Assembly: GCF_015234355.1 (NCBI RefSeq)
Contig: NZ_JADGMV010000004.1
Coordinates: 124,001-188,000, forward strand
Direction of reading: 5' to 3'
Origin: Psychrobacter sp. NG25
GTDB lineage: Bacteria > Pseudomonadota > Gammaproteobacteria > Pseudomonadales > Moraxellaceae
DNA length: 64,000 nt
Shown here: positions 46,185-55,978 of the stretch, piece after piece
Layout: each line of letters opens with the position of its first letter
How positions within the stretch are numbered: position 1 is the first letter of the stretch
The notes under the pieces: model-generated
Database searches by the model: none
What the model was told of the DNA's origin: nothing
The model's input: only the letters and a program-made list of their open reading frames with translations
Translations under genes and position numbers: made by a program

Positions 46185-47675
46185 TTAAGAGCTATTTTTC
46201 TGAGTGTCTTGATACTGATAAGGTATCTCCATTTTATGCTGCACATCACGTAAAGCAGTGCGTAGACCTTCCAATATCGTTGGGTGATAAAAAGGCGTGT
46301 CAAGCATGTCTTTGACACTCAAATCATTGGTAATTGCTGATGCCAAAATATGACCAATATATTCAGCATCAGGGCCTACCATGCTAGCCCCTAAGATCTT
46401 ATCTGTTTTTTTACAGCCATATATATGTAATAAACCACAATTGACGCCCATCACACGACTGCGGCCTTGATTATCAAAACTGACGCTGCCGATCACATGC
46501 TCTAGATTTGAGTCTTGTTGAATTTCTGGCAAGGACATACCAACATTGACGATTTGCGGTGAGCAAAACACGATAGAGAATGGTGTGGCGGGTGGGCGAA
46601 TATAGGCGTTTTCTTCGTTTTCGCAGACCATACTTCCCGCACTATAGCCTTCATCACTGGCCACATGTAGCAATGGAATATGTGCGTTGGCATCACCCAC
46701 AATATAAACGTTTGAATCACCAATCTTACCTGTTTTTTTACTTAAATCTTTTGGGCGATTTTTGTCATCAAGTTCGACACCTAGGTTTTCAACGCCTAGC
46801 TGTTTGATATTATTACGGCGTCCTGTCGCGACTAGTACGTATTCACCTTGCCATTGTTTCGACTCGCCAGCACTGTCTTCATAATCAATAAATGCTGTTT
46901 TATGCTCTGCATTTGTCTGGGTGCCGACATTATTAATCTCACTACCCAAATGCATGGTTAACTCACCACTCAGGCAATCAATTGCTTTGTTATTGATATC
47001 GTCATCTTTGAGTCCGGCAACACGTTTGACTCGATTGAATAATGTCACGTCCACACCTAAACGTGTCAACGCTTGAGCTATCTCCAATCCTATCGCACCT
47101 GCACCAACGACTGCCATCGTTTTCGGTAGATCTGTGAGCTCAAAGACGTTATCAGAAGTGAGTATCGTATCGCCCAGCTTCTCAGTCCAACCGTCTGGAA
47201 TGAACGGGGAGCTACCAGTTGCGATAATGATTTGTTCTGCCTCGATTAGCTCATCATTGACTTCGATGAGCCCTTGCTTATTGATATGAGCTCGACCATC
47301 TATTTTCTTATCATCAGGCCATCCTTCGACTTGTTTTTTGATGTAGCTAGCAAAGTGATTGCGCTCATCACGGACACGCTGCATGACTTGCTTACCATCT
47401 ATCTGAACGGTAGCATGAACACCAAATTTAGCAGAACTTTTAGCATTATGAGCACGCTCAGCGGCTGCAATCAATAGTTTACTTGGCATACAGCCGACTT
47501 GGATACAAGTGGTTGTCCAAAAGCCATCATTGATAATGACAATGTCGTCATGAATTTTGCTGGCTTGGCGAAAGGCATTTTGACCAGCGGTACCTGCACC
47601 GATGACGGCTACGGATACTTTGCGAGTGACTTTGGGTGCTGCATTATCAACACCAGTCTCAGATTGTTTATTCAT
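46185..47675 (-). CDS. Pyridine nucleotide-disulfide oxidoreductase (dihydrolipoamide dehydrogenase-like)
   Basis: FAD/NAD(P) flavoprotein of 496 residues. The FAD site is VAVIGAGTAGQNAFRQ, the redox-active disulfide CIQVGCMPSKLLI, the NAD(P) site MAVVGAGAIGLEIAQAL, the second FAD motif NVYIVGDAN and the C-terminal active-site His-Glu FYHPTILEGL. No 2-oxoacid dehydrogenase genes are nearby, so it is not obviously an E3 subunit; a stand-alone disulfide reductase is equally possible. No mercury-binding domain is visible, so it is not a typical mercuric reductase. Confidence 0.87.
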   Translation of the reverse strand: MNKQSETGVDNAAPKVTRKVSVAVIGAGTAGQNAFRQASKIHDDIVIINDGFWTTTCIQVGCMPSKLLIAAAERAHNAKSSAKFGVHATVQIDGKQVMQRVRDERNHFASYIKKQVEGWPDDKKIDGRAHINKQGLIEVNDELIEAEQIIIATGSSPFIPDGWTEKLGDTILTSDNVFELTDLPKTMAVVGAGAIGLEIAQALTRLGVDVTLFNRVKRVAGLKDDDINNKAIDCLSGELTMHLGSEINNVGTQTNAEHKTAFIDYEDSAGESKQWQGEYVLVATGRRNNIKQLGVENLGVELDDKNRPKDLSKKTGKIGDSNVYIVGDANAHIPLLHVASDEGYSAGSMVCENEENAYIRPPATPFSIVFCSPQIVNVGMSLPEIQQDSNLEHVIGSVSFDNQGRSRVMGVNCGLLHIYGCKKTDKILGASMVGPDAEYIGHILASAITNDLSVKDMLDTPFYHPTILEGLRTALRDVQHKMEIPYQYQDTQKNSS

Positions 47676-47865
47676 AGTATTCTCACATTATGGAGGCGGT
47701 AGCCTTGAATGCTTTTATTAGTATTTGGCACCGCATTATTATTGTCGTTATTATCAGTGCTTATTTTAAAGTGACTTTGTATAAAAATGGCTTTATATAA
47801 AAGTAACTTTATATCATTTATGACTGTCGTGATTTATGGCTGTATTGGTTAAGAGGTTATGTTGA

Positions 47866-48363
47866 TTAAGGCGCTAATATTTCAAGCAACCGTTCGGTAT
47901 AGCCCTTGGCACGTAGATTGCGCTGAGCGTGAGTTAGCGTACCATCCGTATCGAAAACAAATGCGGAACGGACTAAGCCGAGCGTTATTTTTCCATACAT
48001 ATTTTTTTCTTTAATAACGTCAAAGTACTGGCAAAGTTTTTCGTCAGTATCACTAATAAGCGCGATGTTTAGGTCTTGTTTAGCGATGAATTTTTCGTGA
48101 GACTCAACGCTATCACGTGAGACACCGATGATGTCATAGCCTAGTTCATCAAAGTCGTTGAGATGAGCGGTAAACTCTGTCGCTTGCGTGGTACAGCCAG
48201 GCGTATTGTCTTTTGGATAAAAGTAAAGAATAAGTCCTTTATTGGTATTGCTGATCATCTCTTTTAGGTTTATCTCGTCATGGACGAAGTTGCCATCTAG
48301 CTCTCGTACTATGGTGATTGGGAAGTCAGGTAGTGTGAGGTTTTCTGTGGTTGGCTTTGCCAT
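47866..48363 (-). CDS. bcp: Thioredoxin-dependent peroxiredoxin (Bcp/PrxQ)
   Basis: 165 residues. The peroxidatic Cys57 is in YPKDNTPGCTTQATEF; the second Cys that Bcp-type enzymes often have five residues later is absent, so it may act as a 1-Cys type or use another Cys. It reduces hydroperoxides. ATG 48363 is chosen for AAGGACTT 8 nt upstream; the longer frame from 48447 is unsupported. Confidence 0.9.
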   Translation of the reverse strand: MAKPTTENLTLPDFPITIVRELDGNFVHDEINLKEMISNTNKGLILYFYPKDNTPGCTTQATEFTAHLNDFDELGYDIIGVSRDSVESHEKFIAKQDLNIALISDTDEKLCQYFDVIKEKNMYGKITLGLVRSAFVFDTDGTLTHAQRNLRAKGYTERLLEILAP

Positions 48364-48481
48364 TATAAAGTCCTTATTAATTTTGATTATATATTGGCTG
48401 TATTTAGTTATCGTATTCTTATTATAGGGGGATTCATTGGAATTCATAATGAGTTTTACATTTTACTTGTCTATTCCCAAC

Positions 48482-48509
48482 AAAAAAGACTGGTAATGAC
48501 CAGTCTTTT
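48482..48509 (-). terminator. Terminator of the small exported protein gene
   Basis: AAGACTGG / CCAGTCTT hairpin with a TAATGA-type loop and T6 on the minus strand, just after the stop at 48531. Confidence 0.8.
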
Positions 48510-48530
48510 GTATGTTGAGCAAGTTGTCAA

Positions 48531-48860
48531 TTAAGCAGGTTTTTGTGGTTGCTTTAAGTCTAAGCCAACGGTGCATTGCTGCAGTTCTTTTTGCATTTTT
48601 TTGACATAAGGTAGGCCAGAAGGGTCTTTTTTATCTTGCGCGTAGCTTTCTATTTCCCACATTTGACCGATGGTCATGTTGCTACGGACGTCAATGGTGC
48701 AATTACACAGCTTGGTAGCAGTGCCTTTATCCGCGACTTTGTATTTGACCGCACCATCAATGCAAGTATTGATATTTTCTTTTTTGATATCGGCAGCGTT
48801 CGCTTGTGGCATCGCAAAAATAGCAGCTAGAGCTAAAGGTAATATTGGTAATAACTTCAT
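48531..48860 (-). CDS. Hypothetical small exported protein
   Basis: 109 residues from ATG 48860 (AAGAGGAT upstream). Signal peptide LLPILPLALAAIFAMPQANA; the mature part of about 86 residues has four cysteines (NTCIDG, KLCNCTID, LQQCTVG), probably two disulfides, and is Lys-rich. The sequence is compatible with a small periplasmic helical protein; no family recognised. Confidence 0.7.
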   Translation of the reverse strand: MKLLPILPLALAAIFAMPQANAADIKKENINTCIDGAVKYKVADKGTATKLCNCTIDVRSNMTIGQMWEIESYAQDKKDPSGLPYVKKMQKELQQCTVGLDLKQPQKPA

Positions 48861-49095
48861 AAATATCCTCTTACAGGTGGCATCAGTTCTTATATTTTGT
48901 ACTAAAAGCACTAATAGGTGATGATTGGTATGGGTACTTGTGACTTTCGATGAAGGCAATCGCCCATACCATAGCAAGTATATTGACTAAAATACAATGG
49001 CGACATGCTGTGTTAATGCAAGCGAATGTTGCGCTAATGTTGAGCACTGCCATTATTTAGTATGAATCGTAATAAGACTCCGCTTATACTATTTG

Positions 49096-49875
49096 CTAAG
49101 ATTGATAGTGGGTAGGGTCAGCAACGCCAGCTTGTTCAAAGCCTTGACGACGTAATGTACAGCTGTCGCATACACCGCAAGCAAGGCCGTTTTCATCGGC
49201 ACGGTAGCAGGAAATGGTCTGTCCATAATCGACACCGAGTGATAAGCCAAGCTCAATAGTTTTTGCTTTGGACAACTGCTGCAATGGCGTTTGAATCGAT
49301 AAATGGTGTCCAGTGACGCCTGCTTTTGTGGCAAGGTTGGCCATATGCTCAAAGGCAGCAATGTATTCCGGACGGCAATCAGGATAGCCAGAGTAATCGA
49401 CTGAGCTGACCCCGATGACGATATGATTGGCATCAGCCACTTCTGCCACTGCTAGCGCATACGATAAAAATATGGTGTTGCGGGCAGGGACATAAGTGTT
49501 AGGAATGGCGTCGTTATCGATTTCATCACGGTTTTTATTAGGGAATTTATCTGAATCACCGTCAGGAACGATCATATTATGATCTGTCAGGGATGAGCCG
49601 CCGAGTTGAGCGATGTCGATATCGATAATTCTGTGATTAACTTCAGCCGTCTCAGCGATAGTCTTGGCTGCGACAAGTTCACTATTATGACGTTGACCAT
49701 AATTGAAGCTGACGGCTGTCACAGAGGCATAGCGTGCTTTTGCCCAATATAAACAAGTAACCGAGTCAAGCCCGCCTGACAATAGTACGACGGCATTTTG
49801 GTTGTTGTGAAGGCTATCTAGTTCGCTATCAAGCGCTGTGTTATCGGCGGTACTTTGTGAGGTAACGTTAGTCAT
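49096..49875 (-). CDS. queC: 7-cyano-7-deazaguanine synthase (preQ0 synthase)
   Basis: Converts 7-carboxy-7-deazaguanine to preQ0 on the queuosine pathway, with ATP and ammonia. PP-loop motif VVLLSGGLDSVTCLYWA; conserved block HIVIGVSSVDYSGYPDCRPEY; zinc-binding cysteines CYRADENGLACGVCDSC near the C-terminus. The start is uncertain: ATG 49875 gives 259 residues without a clear Shine-Dalgarno, while ATG 49950 has GAGGAC 10 nt upstream but adds an unusual leader of 25 residues. No other que genes are in the window. Confidence 0.93.
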   Translation of the reverse strand: MTNVTSQSTADNTALDSELDSLHNNQNAVVLLSGGLDSVTCLYWAKARYASVTAVSFNYGQRHNSELVAAKTIAETAEVNHRIIDIDIAQLGGSSLTDHNMIVPDGDSDKFPNKNRDEIDNDAIPNTYVPARNTIFLSYALAVAEVADANHIVIGVSSVDYSGYPDCRPEYIAAFEHMANLATKAGVTGHHLSIQTPLQQLSKAKTIELGLSLGVDYGQTISCYRADENGLACGVCDSCTLRRQGFEQAGVADPTHYQS

Positions 49876-50103
49876 AATGGTATCTATTATTGGTTTACGA
49901 AAAATGGTTATTTTAGCAAAAATCCAGCCGTTACAGAACCATGAAGCCATTATTTAATGTCCTCTTTTCAAACTGTTAGCAAATTTTGTTATAATCGCTG
50001 CTTTTAAAGCATCAGTGTTAGTGCTTGCCTATTATGTCTGACAGCACTGTAATAGCAGTTTGCTGTATAGCAAAATCACCCTTGTAAAGATATTGAGTAA
50101 CTT

Positions 50104-51243
50104 ATGACTGCAGCGACCTTGTTTACGCCAAAAATTACGCCAGAGTTTGATGAGATGTCTGCTGATGCAGGTATGGCTGACCATACTTTAGAGACTGATG
50201 GCATGGAAGATGATGATACCGCTGAGGATGATTTGATGGCGGAGCAGTTATCACCTACTCAATCAGCACAGTTCCGCAAGCTACAGAAAAAACTGCGTAG
50301 ACAAGTATCTTGGGCGATTCGTGATTTTAATATGATCGAAGAGGGTGATGTGGTGATGGTCTGTGTGTCAGGCGGCAAAGACAGCTATACGTTGCTTGAT
50401 ATCTTGTTATTGCTCAAGCGTATTGCCCCGATTAACTTTGATATCGTCGCGGTGAACCTCGATCAAAAACAACCTGGCTATCCCGAAGACATTTTGCCCG
50501 CGTATTTGAACGAACAGGGCATCGCTCATTATATTTTAGAAAAAGACACTTATAGTATCGTTAAAAGCGTGGTGCCAGAAGGTAAGACTTATTGCTCTGC
50601 CTGCTCACGTCTGCGCCGCGGCTCGTTATATGGTTTTGCTAAGCAGATTGGTGCCACCAAGATTGCACTTGGTCATCATCGCGATGATATGTTGGCGACG
50701 TTCTTTTTAAACTTATTCCATGGCGGTACGCTCAAGTCTATGCCACCTAAACTATTGAGCGATGATAAGCAAAACATGCTTATTCGTCCACTGGCTTATG
50801 TCGAAGAAAAAGACATCATTGAATACGCCAAATTGAAAGAATTCCCAATCATTCCATGTAACTTGTGTGGTAGCCAAACCAATCTACAACGAGCCATTAT
50901 CAATGATATGCTGCGAGAATGGGACGATGCTCATCCACAGCGTTTGGCTTCTATTTTCAAAGCAATGCAAAACGTTGCCCCATCGCAATTAGCAGATCGT
51001 GAATTATTTGACTTTGAAGGGTTGAGTCTTGATCGTGATGACAACGAGCGTTTGTTTGAAGGGGATAATATTCAAGCAGGGCAGACCGATAGTCTTGCCG
51101 AAATTGGCTTGCCTATATCACCAAAGACCCAAACGTTTAGTCCGAAGTTTATGAGTGATAAACAGCAACAGCCAGAATCGGATCAAGCGTCAGAAGTCAG
51201 TCGTACAGCACAGAAAATCCCAACGATTAATCCTGTTATTTAA
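50104..51243 (+). CDS. ttcA: tRNA-cytidine(32) 2-sulfurtransferase TtcA
   Basis: Thiolates C32 in certain tRNAs using a [4Fe-4S] cluster. PP-loop SGGKDS at 89-94; cluster cysteines in [12 protein letters not shown], with a further CxxC in IPCNLCGSQ. The 379 residues exceed the usual 310 or so: there is an acidic N-terminal extension of about 50 residues and a Ser/Gln/Asp-rich C-terminal tail of about 60. Monocistronic with a terminator. Confidence 0.94.
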   Translation: MTAATLFTPKITPEFDEMSADAGMADHTLETDGMEDDDTAEDDLMAEQLSPTQSAQFRKLQKKLRRQVSWAIRDFNMIEEGDVVMVCVSGGKDSYTLLDILLLLKRIAPINFDIVAVNLDQKQPGYPEDILPAYLNEQGIAHYILEKDTYSIVKSVVPEGKTYCSACSRLRRGSLYGFAKQIGATKIALGHHRDDMLATFFLNLFHGGTLKSMPPKLLSDDKQNMLIRPLAYVEEKDIIEYAKLKEFPIIPCNLCGSQTNLQRAIINDMLREWDDAHPQRLASIFKAMQNVAPSQLADRELFDFEGLSLDRDDNERLFEGDNIQAGQTDSLAEIGLPISPKTQTFSPKFMSDKQQQPESDQASEVSRTAQKIPTINPVI

Positions 51244-51271
51244 CACTTTACTTGCTAAAAATATAACTGAT

Positions 51272-51311
51272 AAAAAAACCAGCTCATTATTTATTAATGG
51301 CTGGTTTTTTT
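51272..51311. terminator. Terminator between convergent ttcA and fixH
   Basis: AACCAG / CTGGTT stem, with extra pairing CATTA / TAATG, flanked by A7 and T7. Confidence 0.8.
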
Positions 51312-51332
51312 ACATCTGCAGATTATATCTGA

Positions 51333-51923
51333 TCAATCAGGTTGTTTTTTTTCGAAAGCTTGTAAGGGTACAAAACTAACATTTGAACGTGGTAGCTTGG
51401 CGACATCTTGCATACGCCAGTTATTTGTACCGCCGTTACTGACTTGCAGATAGTATTTGGCTTTTACTGGATCCATATCGACTCGCGCGCTATATTTATT
51501 ACCTTCTTGGTGCTGCAATATCACATCATGGTCTTTTTTGATATCAGTGGCATGCGAGATAGACAGATTTAGCTGTTCTGGATAAACGAGCGGCGTACCA
51601 TTTAATAATTTACCTGATTGCAAGCTTTGCTCAGGATAATCTAAATAGAAGGTAACATCCCCATTATCAGCAAATTGCATTTTGCCATGTAGGTCTAAAT
51701 CATAAGTCAGCTTGTCACGTGACACATCTTGATAAAGAGTCTTGCCATCCATATACCAATCGTCACGTACGACACTGTCCCGAATCTGATAAGAATAGTA
51801 AACAAAGTAGATACAGGCTACTACCACAAATGCTGGCATGCCAATCACAAAGATAACGACCATGTAATTTTTATACCATGGCTGAGTGTCTTGATGCTTA
51901 AAGTTTGATGCTGGATTAGACAT
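51333..51923 (-). CDS. fixH: FixH family protein
   Basis: 196 residues: one N-terminal membrane helix (about 22-46, MVVIFVIGMPAFVVVACIYFVYY), then a periplasmic FixH domain beginning VVRDDWYMDGKTLYQDVSRD. FixH-type proteins assist cbb3 oxidase assembly together with CcoG and the CcoI copper pump. It follows ccoG at 174 bp. No ccoI or ccoS is in the window. Confidence 0.85.
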   Translation of the reverse strand: MSNPASNFKHQDTQPWYKNYMVVIFVIGMPAFVVVACIYFVYYSYQIRDSVVRDDWYMDGKTLYQDVSRDKLTYDLDLHGKMQFADNGDVTFYLDYPEQSLQSGKLLNGTPLVYPEQLNLSISHATDIKKDHDVILQHQEGNKYSARVDMDPVKAKYYLQVSNGGTNNWRMQDVAKLPRSNVSFVPLQAFEKKQPD

Positions 51924-52097
51924 AAAGTACCTATTAATCAGATATCTGGTTTGTCAGACATCTATAAACTGTATCAACGAACCATCTGACGGCTACATGC
52001 TGCCAGTGTAATGATAAATGGTTTACCTGCTAGTCATAGGCCAACAGGTAATATGTATAATTATATACTAGCGAGGCGCTCAATAGTTTATTGAAGC

Positions 52098-53507
52098 CTA
52101 CTGACCTTGAGTAGTAAAGACATTCTGTTTACTGACTTTATATTGTCCATCTTCACTGGTCACATTTAGAGTGATGGGCGTCTGTTCGAAATCGATAACA
52201 TCTGGGTCTCCATAGATACTAACCGGCATATCAAAGCTTTCGCCTGCCTCTAGTGGCACATCATTAAATCGTAGCTCTAAACTCAAACCATCTTTCGGTG
52301 CTAGTGTTATTTTATAGGCATGAGGATTCTGCGTTTTATTGGTCAGTTTAACAATATAACTGTTCTCAATCATGCCTTGATTGTTTATGGATGACAACTG
52401 ATTACGGTCACGACGAATATCAATCTCTAAGGGCACACGATCCGTCAATGCATAAACAAGACCACCACATAAAATAGAAATAACTGCTAAATAGGCAAAT
52501 AAGCGTGGACTGAATACACGGGTATCTTCTTTTTCTGCCAGCTGTCGTTCTGTCGTGTAGCGGATGAGCCCACGAGGGTAGCCTACTTTGTCCATAATAT
52601 CATTACAGGCATCAATACAAGCGGCACACTGAATACAACCCACCTGCAATCCGTCACGAATATCGATACCAGTAGGGCAGACCTGCACACACATTGTACA
52701 CTCAATACAGTCGCCCAAATGCTCAGGGTTTGTGCCTTTTTTGCGTGCACCACGTGGCTCACCACGTTCGTAGTCATAGGATACAACCAGTGTATCTTTA
52801 TCAAACATCACACTCTGAAAGCGACCATAAGGACAGATCTGGATACACATCTGCTCACGCATATAGCCTGCATTGGCATAGGTGGCAAAGGTAAAAATAA
52901 ACATCGATACCCATACCCATGTTGGCCAATCAGGAATTGGGACAACCCCAATCATTTGCCAGCTTTGGTACAGATAGTCTGTGCCAGCGACGTAGCTTAC
53001 AAAAGTCGCTGCTGTGATAACTGAAAGTACAAACCAAATAAAATATACAGCAGAGCGTTTAAAGGCTTTTTGTGCGCTCATTGGTTCTTTATCGAACTTT
53101 ATGCGCTTATTGCGATCACCAATGATCCACTTTTCAACATACTGATACAAGTGTGTCCAAATCGTCTGTGGACAAGCATAACCACACCATACACGGCCTG
53201 CATAAACAGTCACCATGAATAGCATGAATGCGGCAATAATGGCAAAAGCGGCAATGAAATAAAAGTCCTGAGTCAGAAAGGTCGTACCAAAAATATAGTA
53301 ATGCTGTGAGGGAACATCAAACCATATTGCTTGTCGGCCATTGTAACGTAGCCATGGCAAAAGCAAAAAAGCAGCCAATAGGGCATACATTGTGATGATA
53401 CGAATATTTTGATAAAAGCCTTTAATGAACCTAGGATGAACACGGTGCTTGGTGGCATCCAAGTCAATTTGCTGTACAGGGATTTTATTGGGTTGTTGTG
53501 CTGACAT
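52098..53507 (-). CDS. ccoG: Cytochrome c oxidase accessory protein CcoG
   Basis: 469 residues: an inner-membrane iron-sulfur protein needed for copper delivery to cbb3 oxidase. About five membrane helices, WCGYACPQTIWTHLY, then two ferredoxin-type clusters, CIECTMCVQVCPTGIDI and GCIQCAACIDACND, and a C-terminal immunoglobulin-like periplasmic domain. Usual length. It lies between fixH and the ccoNOQP terminator, on the same strand. Confidence 0.93.
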   Translation of the reverse strand: MSAQQPNKIPVQQIDLDATKHRVHPRFIKGFYQNIRIITMYALLAAFLLLPWLRYNGRQAIWFDVPSQHYYIFGTTFLTQDFYFIAAFAIIAAFMLFMVTVYAGRVWCGYACPQTIWTHLYQYVEKWIIGDRNKRIKFDKEPMSAQKAFKRSAVYFIWFVLSVITAATFVSYVAGTDYLYQSWQMIGVVPIPDWPTWVWVSMFIFTFATYANAGYMREQMCIQICPYGRFQSVMFDKDTLVVSYDYERGEPRGARKKGTNPEHLGDCIECTMCVQVCPTGIDIRDGLQVGCIQCAACIDACNDIMDKVGYPRGLIRYTTERQLAEKEDTRVFSPRLFAYLAVISILCGGLVYALTDRVPLEIDIRRDRNQLSSINNQGMIENSYIVKLTNKTQNPHAYKITLAPKDGLSLELRFNDVPLEAGESFDMPVSIYGDPDVIDFEQTPITLNVTSEDGQYKVSKQNVFTTQGQ

Positions 53508-53979
53508 AAACGTGCCTCTTTAAAAAAAGAATCAGTTTGCTGGCATGATGAACAAACATCTTTAATCATAAGATGTGTGAGCGAACGATGTTATCAATGT
53601 CAGTAGGTAGCGGATAAATATTTGTTAAACCATCTACCAAATGATCGATTACGAATAACTTAATGAAAAATAGCCCTATAAATCAGCGATTAATGAGCTG
53701 TTTTTGAGTGCGGCTATTTTAGCATTCTCCTTACTATAAATGGGGTAATAATATCAAAAAGCAATCAATATCTTATTCTCAAAACATGCTAGTTGTGTAC
53801 TAATCAGTATTCAGATTTCATACATAGTCTAGGGCATGCTTGATGTTCGCAAATAGGCAGTGCTATGATCAAATGTTAAACATGACTTAGTGAAAGCATA
53901 TAAAAAAGGGAGAACTGTAATAACAGTTCTCCCTTTTTTCAATATCATTCATTTACGACAGAGCAATCTACTAAAAGTA
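53508..53979. other. Intergenic region ccoP / ccoG (472 bp)
   Basis: Holds the ccoNOQP terminator at its right end and probably the ccoG promoter. No gene or recognisable FNR/ANR box. Confidence 0.5.
53902..53939 (-). terminator. ccoNOQP operon terminator
   Basis: Near-perfect GGGAGAACTGT / ACAGTTCTCCC hairpin flanked by A6 and T6, 41 bp after the ccoP stop. Confidence 0.9.
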
Positions 53980-55152
53980 TTAGTTAGCAGTAGCTTCTGC
54001 TGTTTCTACAGTTGGAGCAGTAGCAGCAGTTTGTTGGGTCACAGGCGGTGTTACCTTATCTGATAATGAATAAACATAGGCCGCAAGCAGCATGATACGT
54101 TCATTACCCAGTTTAGTCTGCCATTGTGGCATTACACCAGCACGACCATAACGTAAGGTGTCACGAATGGTTTCGCGCTCTCCACCGAACAGCCAGATGT
54201 TATCTGTTAGGTTTGGTGCACCTGTAGATACCATACCTTTACCTTCTGGACCATGACAAAGTACACAGTTAGTAGGCTGATTAAATAACGTCTTACCTTG
54301 TGTAACTAACGTTTGGTCTAGATCGTAATCGTTTTGATTGCCAGAGATTGATAGTACATACTCAGCAACTGCACGCACACCGTCTTCACCAAGGTTTTCA
54401 CGCCAAGCAGGCATTGGTAGTTTTGCAGGTTCTTTCTTGTAATCTACACCAATGTGCCAGCCGTTATGTAAGGTCAGCAAGATATTCTCTGGCTTTCCAC
54501 CATGCAACCAATCATTATCAGTCAGATTTGGATAACCTGTTGCACCTTTAGCATTAGAGCCATGACATACAGAACAGTTCTGTAAAAATAAACGGCTCCC
54601 AACTTTTAAAGCATTTGGATTTTCAGATAGCTTCTCAACATAAGGTGCAAGTTCTGCAACTTTGCCATCAATCTGAGCTTTTAAGTCTGCTGGTGCTGTT
54701 TCGCTATGACGCAAAGTCGATTGCATATCTGCAAGTGTGGCTAACGTTGATGTTGCACCACTAGCATCTGCTTTCGCCAAGATATTCTGTTCAAAGTTAT
54801 CCGTAAATACTTTGTTGTTCTGTTCAAGCTCACTATATAGCTCGTTTTTAGAGGTCCATGGTACAGTTTCACCATCGACTTCTACAGTGGCAATTCCTTC
54901 CCAATGTTTTGGGAACATAGCTGGGAAAAATACCCAGTAAGCAACACCCCAAACAATCGAACCAAAAAATATTACTAGCCACCATTTAGGCAATGGTTTG
55001 TCATATTCTTTGATACCATCATAGGTATGACCAGTGGTGCCATCTTCTTCTACGTCAGGTTTGTATTTTAGAACAAATAACAAAACCCCAAGAATAAAGA
55101 GCCAACATCCGATACTTATTATAGTAATCCAAGAACTCCAAAAAAATGTCAT
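53980..55152 (-). CDS. ccoP: cbb3-type cytochrome c oxidase subunit III (dihaem)
   Basis: 390 residues. Two N-terminal membrane helices, then two cytochrome c domains with haem motifs CSVCH (193-197) and CVLCH (296-300), with axial Met candidates in LPMPAW and GVMPQW. Passes electrons to the CcoN site. The tail is Ala/Thr-rich. Its start overlaps the ccoQ stop by 4 nt. Confidence 0.95.
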   Translation of the reverse strand: MTFFWSSWITIISIGCWLFILGVLLFVLKYKPDVEEDGTTGHTYDGIKEYDKPLPKWWLVIFFGSIVWGVAYWVFFPAMFPKHWEGIATVEVDGETVPWTSKNELYSELEQNNKVFTDNFEQNILAKADASGATSTLATLADMQSTLRHSETAPADLKAQIDGKVAELAPYVEKLSENPNALKVGSRLFLQNCSVCHGSNAKGATGYPNLTDNDWLHGGKPENILLTLHNGWHIGVDYKKEPAKLPMPAWRENLGEDGVRAVAEYVLSISGNQNDYDLDQTLVTQGKTLFNQPTNCVLCHGPEGKGMVSTGAPNLTDNIWLFGGERETIRDTLRYGRAGVMPQWQTKLGNERIMLLAAYVYSLSDKVTPPVTQQTAATAPTVETAEATAN

Positions 55153-55331
55153 CGTTTATCCTTATTGCGCTGCTCTTCAGACAAAGACTTTATATCTTCG
55201 TCATCAAGCGCAAGTTGTGCATCTTCTTCGAAGCGTTTTTTGTTTTTTGGCGAATACGCCCACCATGCAACACCTACGAAGGCAATAAAGGCAGAAACGG
55301 TCGCAATTGTTTGTAATTCACCAATACCCAT
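55149..55331 (-). CDS. ccoQ: cbb3-type oxidase subunit CcoQ
   Basis: 60 residues: one membrane helix (about 8-26, TVSAFIAFVGVAWWAYS) and an acidic/basic cytoplasmic tail, typical of CcoQ/FixQ. The start overlaps the ccoO stop (TAATG arrangement). Confidence 0.92.
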   Translation of the reverse strand: MGIGELQTIATVSAFIAFVGVAWWAYSPKNKKRFEEDAQLALDDEDIKSLSEEQRNKDKR

Positions 55332-55969
55332 TAGCGCTGTCCTTCCATCGCGGTGCCTAGCTGCTGTAGATAGGCAACCAAAGCATCAAGTTCAGTGGCA
55401 CCAAGAACAGCATCTGGCGCTCCTTCGATATCTTCTTCAGTATAAGGAACACCAAAGCGATCACGGAATAGGCGCATTTTATCTTGAATGTTTTCACCAT
55501 CTACTTCATTCTCAGCGAGCCAAGGGAAGCCAGGCATTACTGATTCAGGAACCAATGAACGCGGATTGATCAAATGCTGCTTTTGCCAGTCTTCAGAGTA
55601 ACGTCCACCAACACGTGCTAGATCAGGTCCAGTACGTTTAGATCCCCACAAGAATGGGTGATCCCACGTTGATTCTGCAGCACGCGAGTATGGTCCGTAA
55701 CGTTCAACTTCAGCACGTAGCGGACGAATCATTTGGGTATGACATACGTGACAACCTTCACGAATATAAATGTCACGACCTTCGAACTCTAGTGCCGTCC
55801 AAGGTTCCATAGTGGGAAGGGGAGCGTTAACCCCGCCTTCTTCAGGACCCTTGTTGTCATATATTAATGGTACGATTTCAACTAGCGTTGCAAAGCTAAT
55901 AGCAATAACGATACCGATGACCAACAAGCCTGTATTTTTTTCAATAATTTCATGCGGTGTACCAGCCAT
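55331..55969 (-). CDS. ccoO: cbb3-type cytochrome c oxidase subunit II (monohaem)
   Basis: 212 residues. An N-terminal membrane helix (about 14-36) and a cytochrome c domain with CHVCH at 73-77 inside [26 protein letters not shown], a strongly conserved CcoO block. The gene is 9 bp after ccoN. Confidence 0.95.
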   Translation of the reverse strand: MAGTPHEIIEKNTGLLVIGIVIAISFATLVEIVPLIYDNKGPEEGGVNAPLPTMEPWTALEFEGRDIYIREGCHVCHTQMIRPLRAEVERYGPYSRAAESTWDHPFLWGSKRTGPDLARVGGRYSEDWQKQHLINPRSLVPESVMPGFPWLAENEVDGENIQDKMRLFRDRFGVPYTEEDIEGAPDAVLGATELDALVAYLQQLGTAMEGQR

Positions 55970-55978
55970 GATAGCTCC

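Noticed and set aside
46185-47675. Mercuric reductase
   Set aside because: The CIQVGC disulfide region is shared with dihydrolipoamide dehydrogenases, there is no C-terminal vicinal Cys pair or heavy-metal domain, and no mer genes are nearby.
47750-47830. Imperfect tandem repeats of ACTTTATATAAAA type upstream of the flavoprotein disulfide reductase gene
   Set aside because: Units vary too much in length and sequence; consistent with simple AT-rich sequence.
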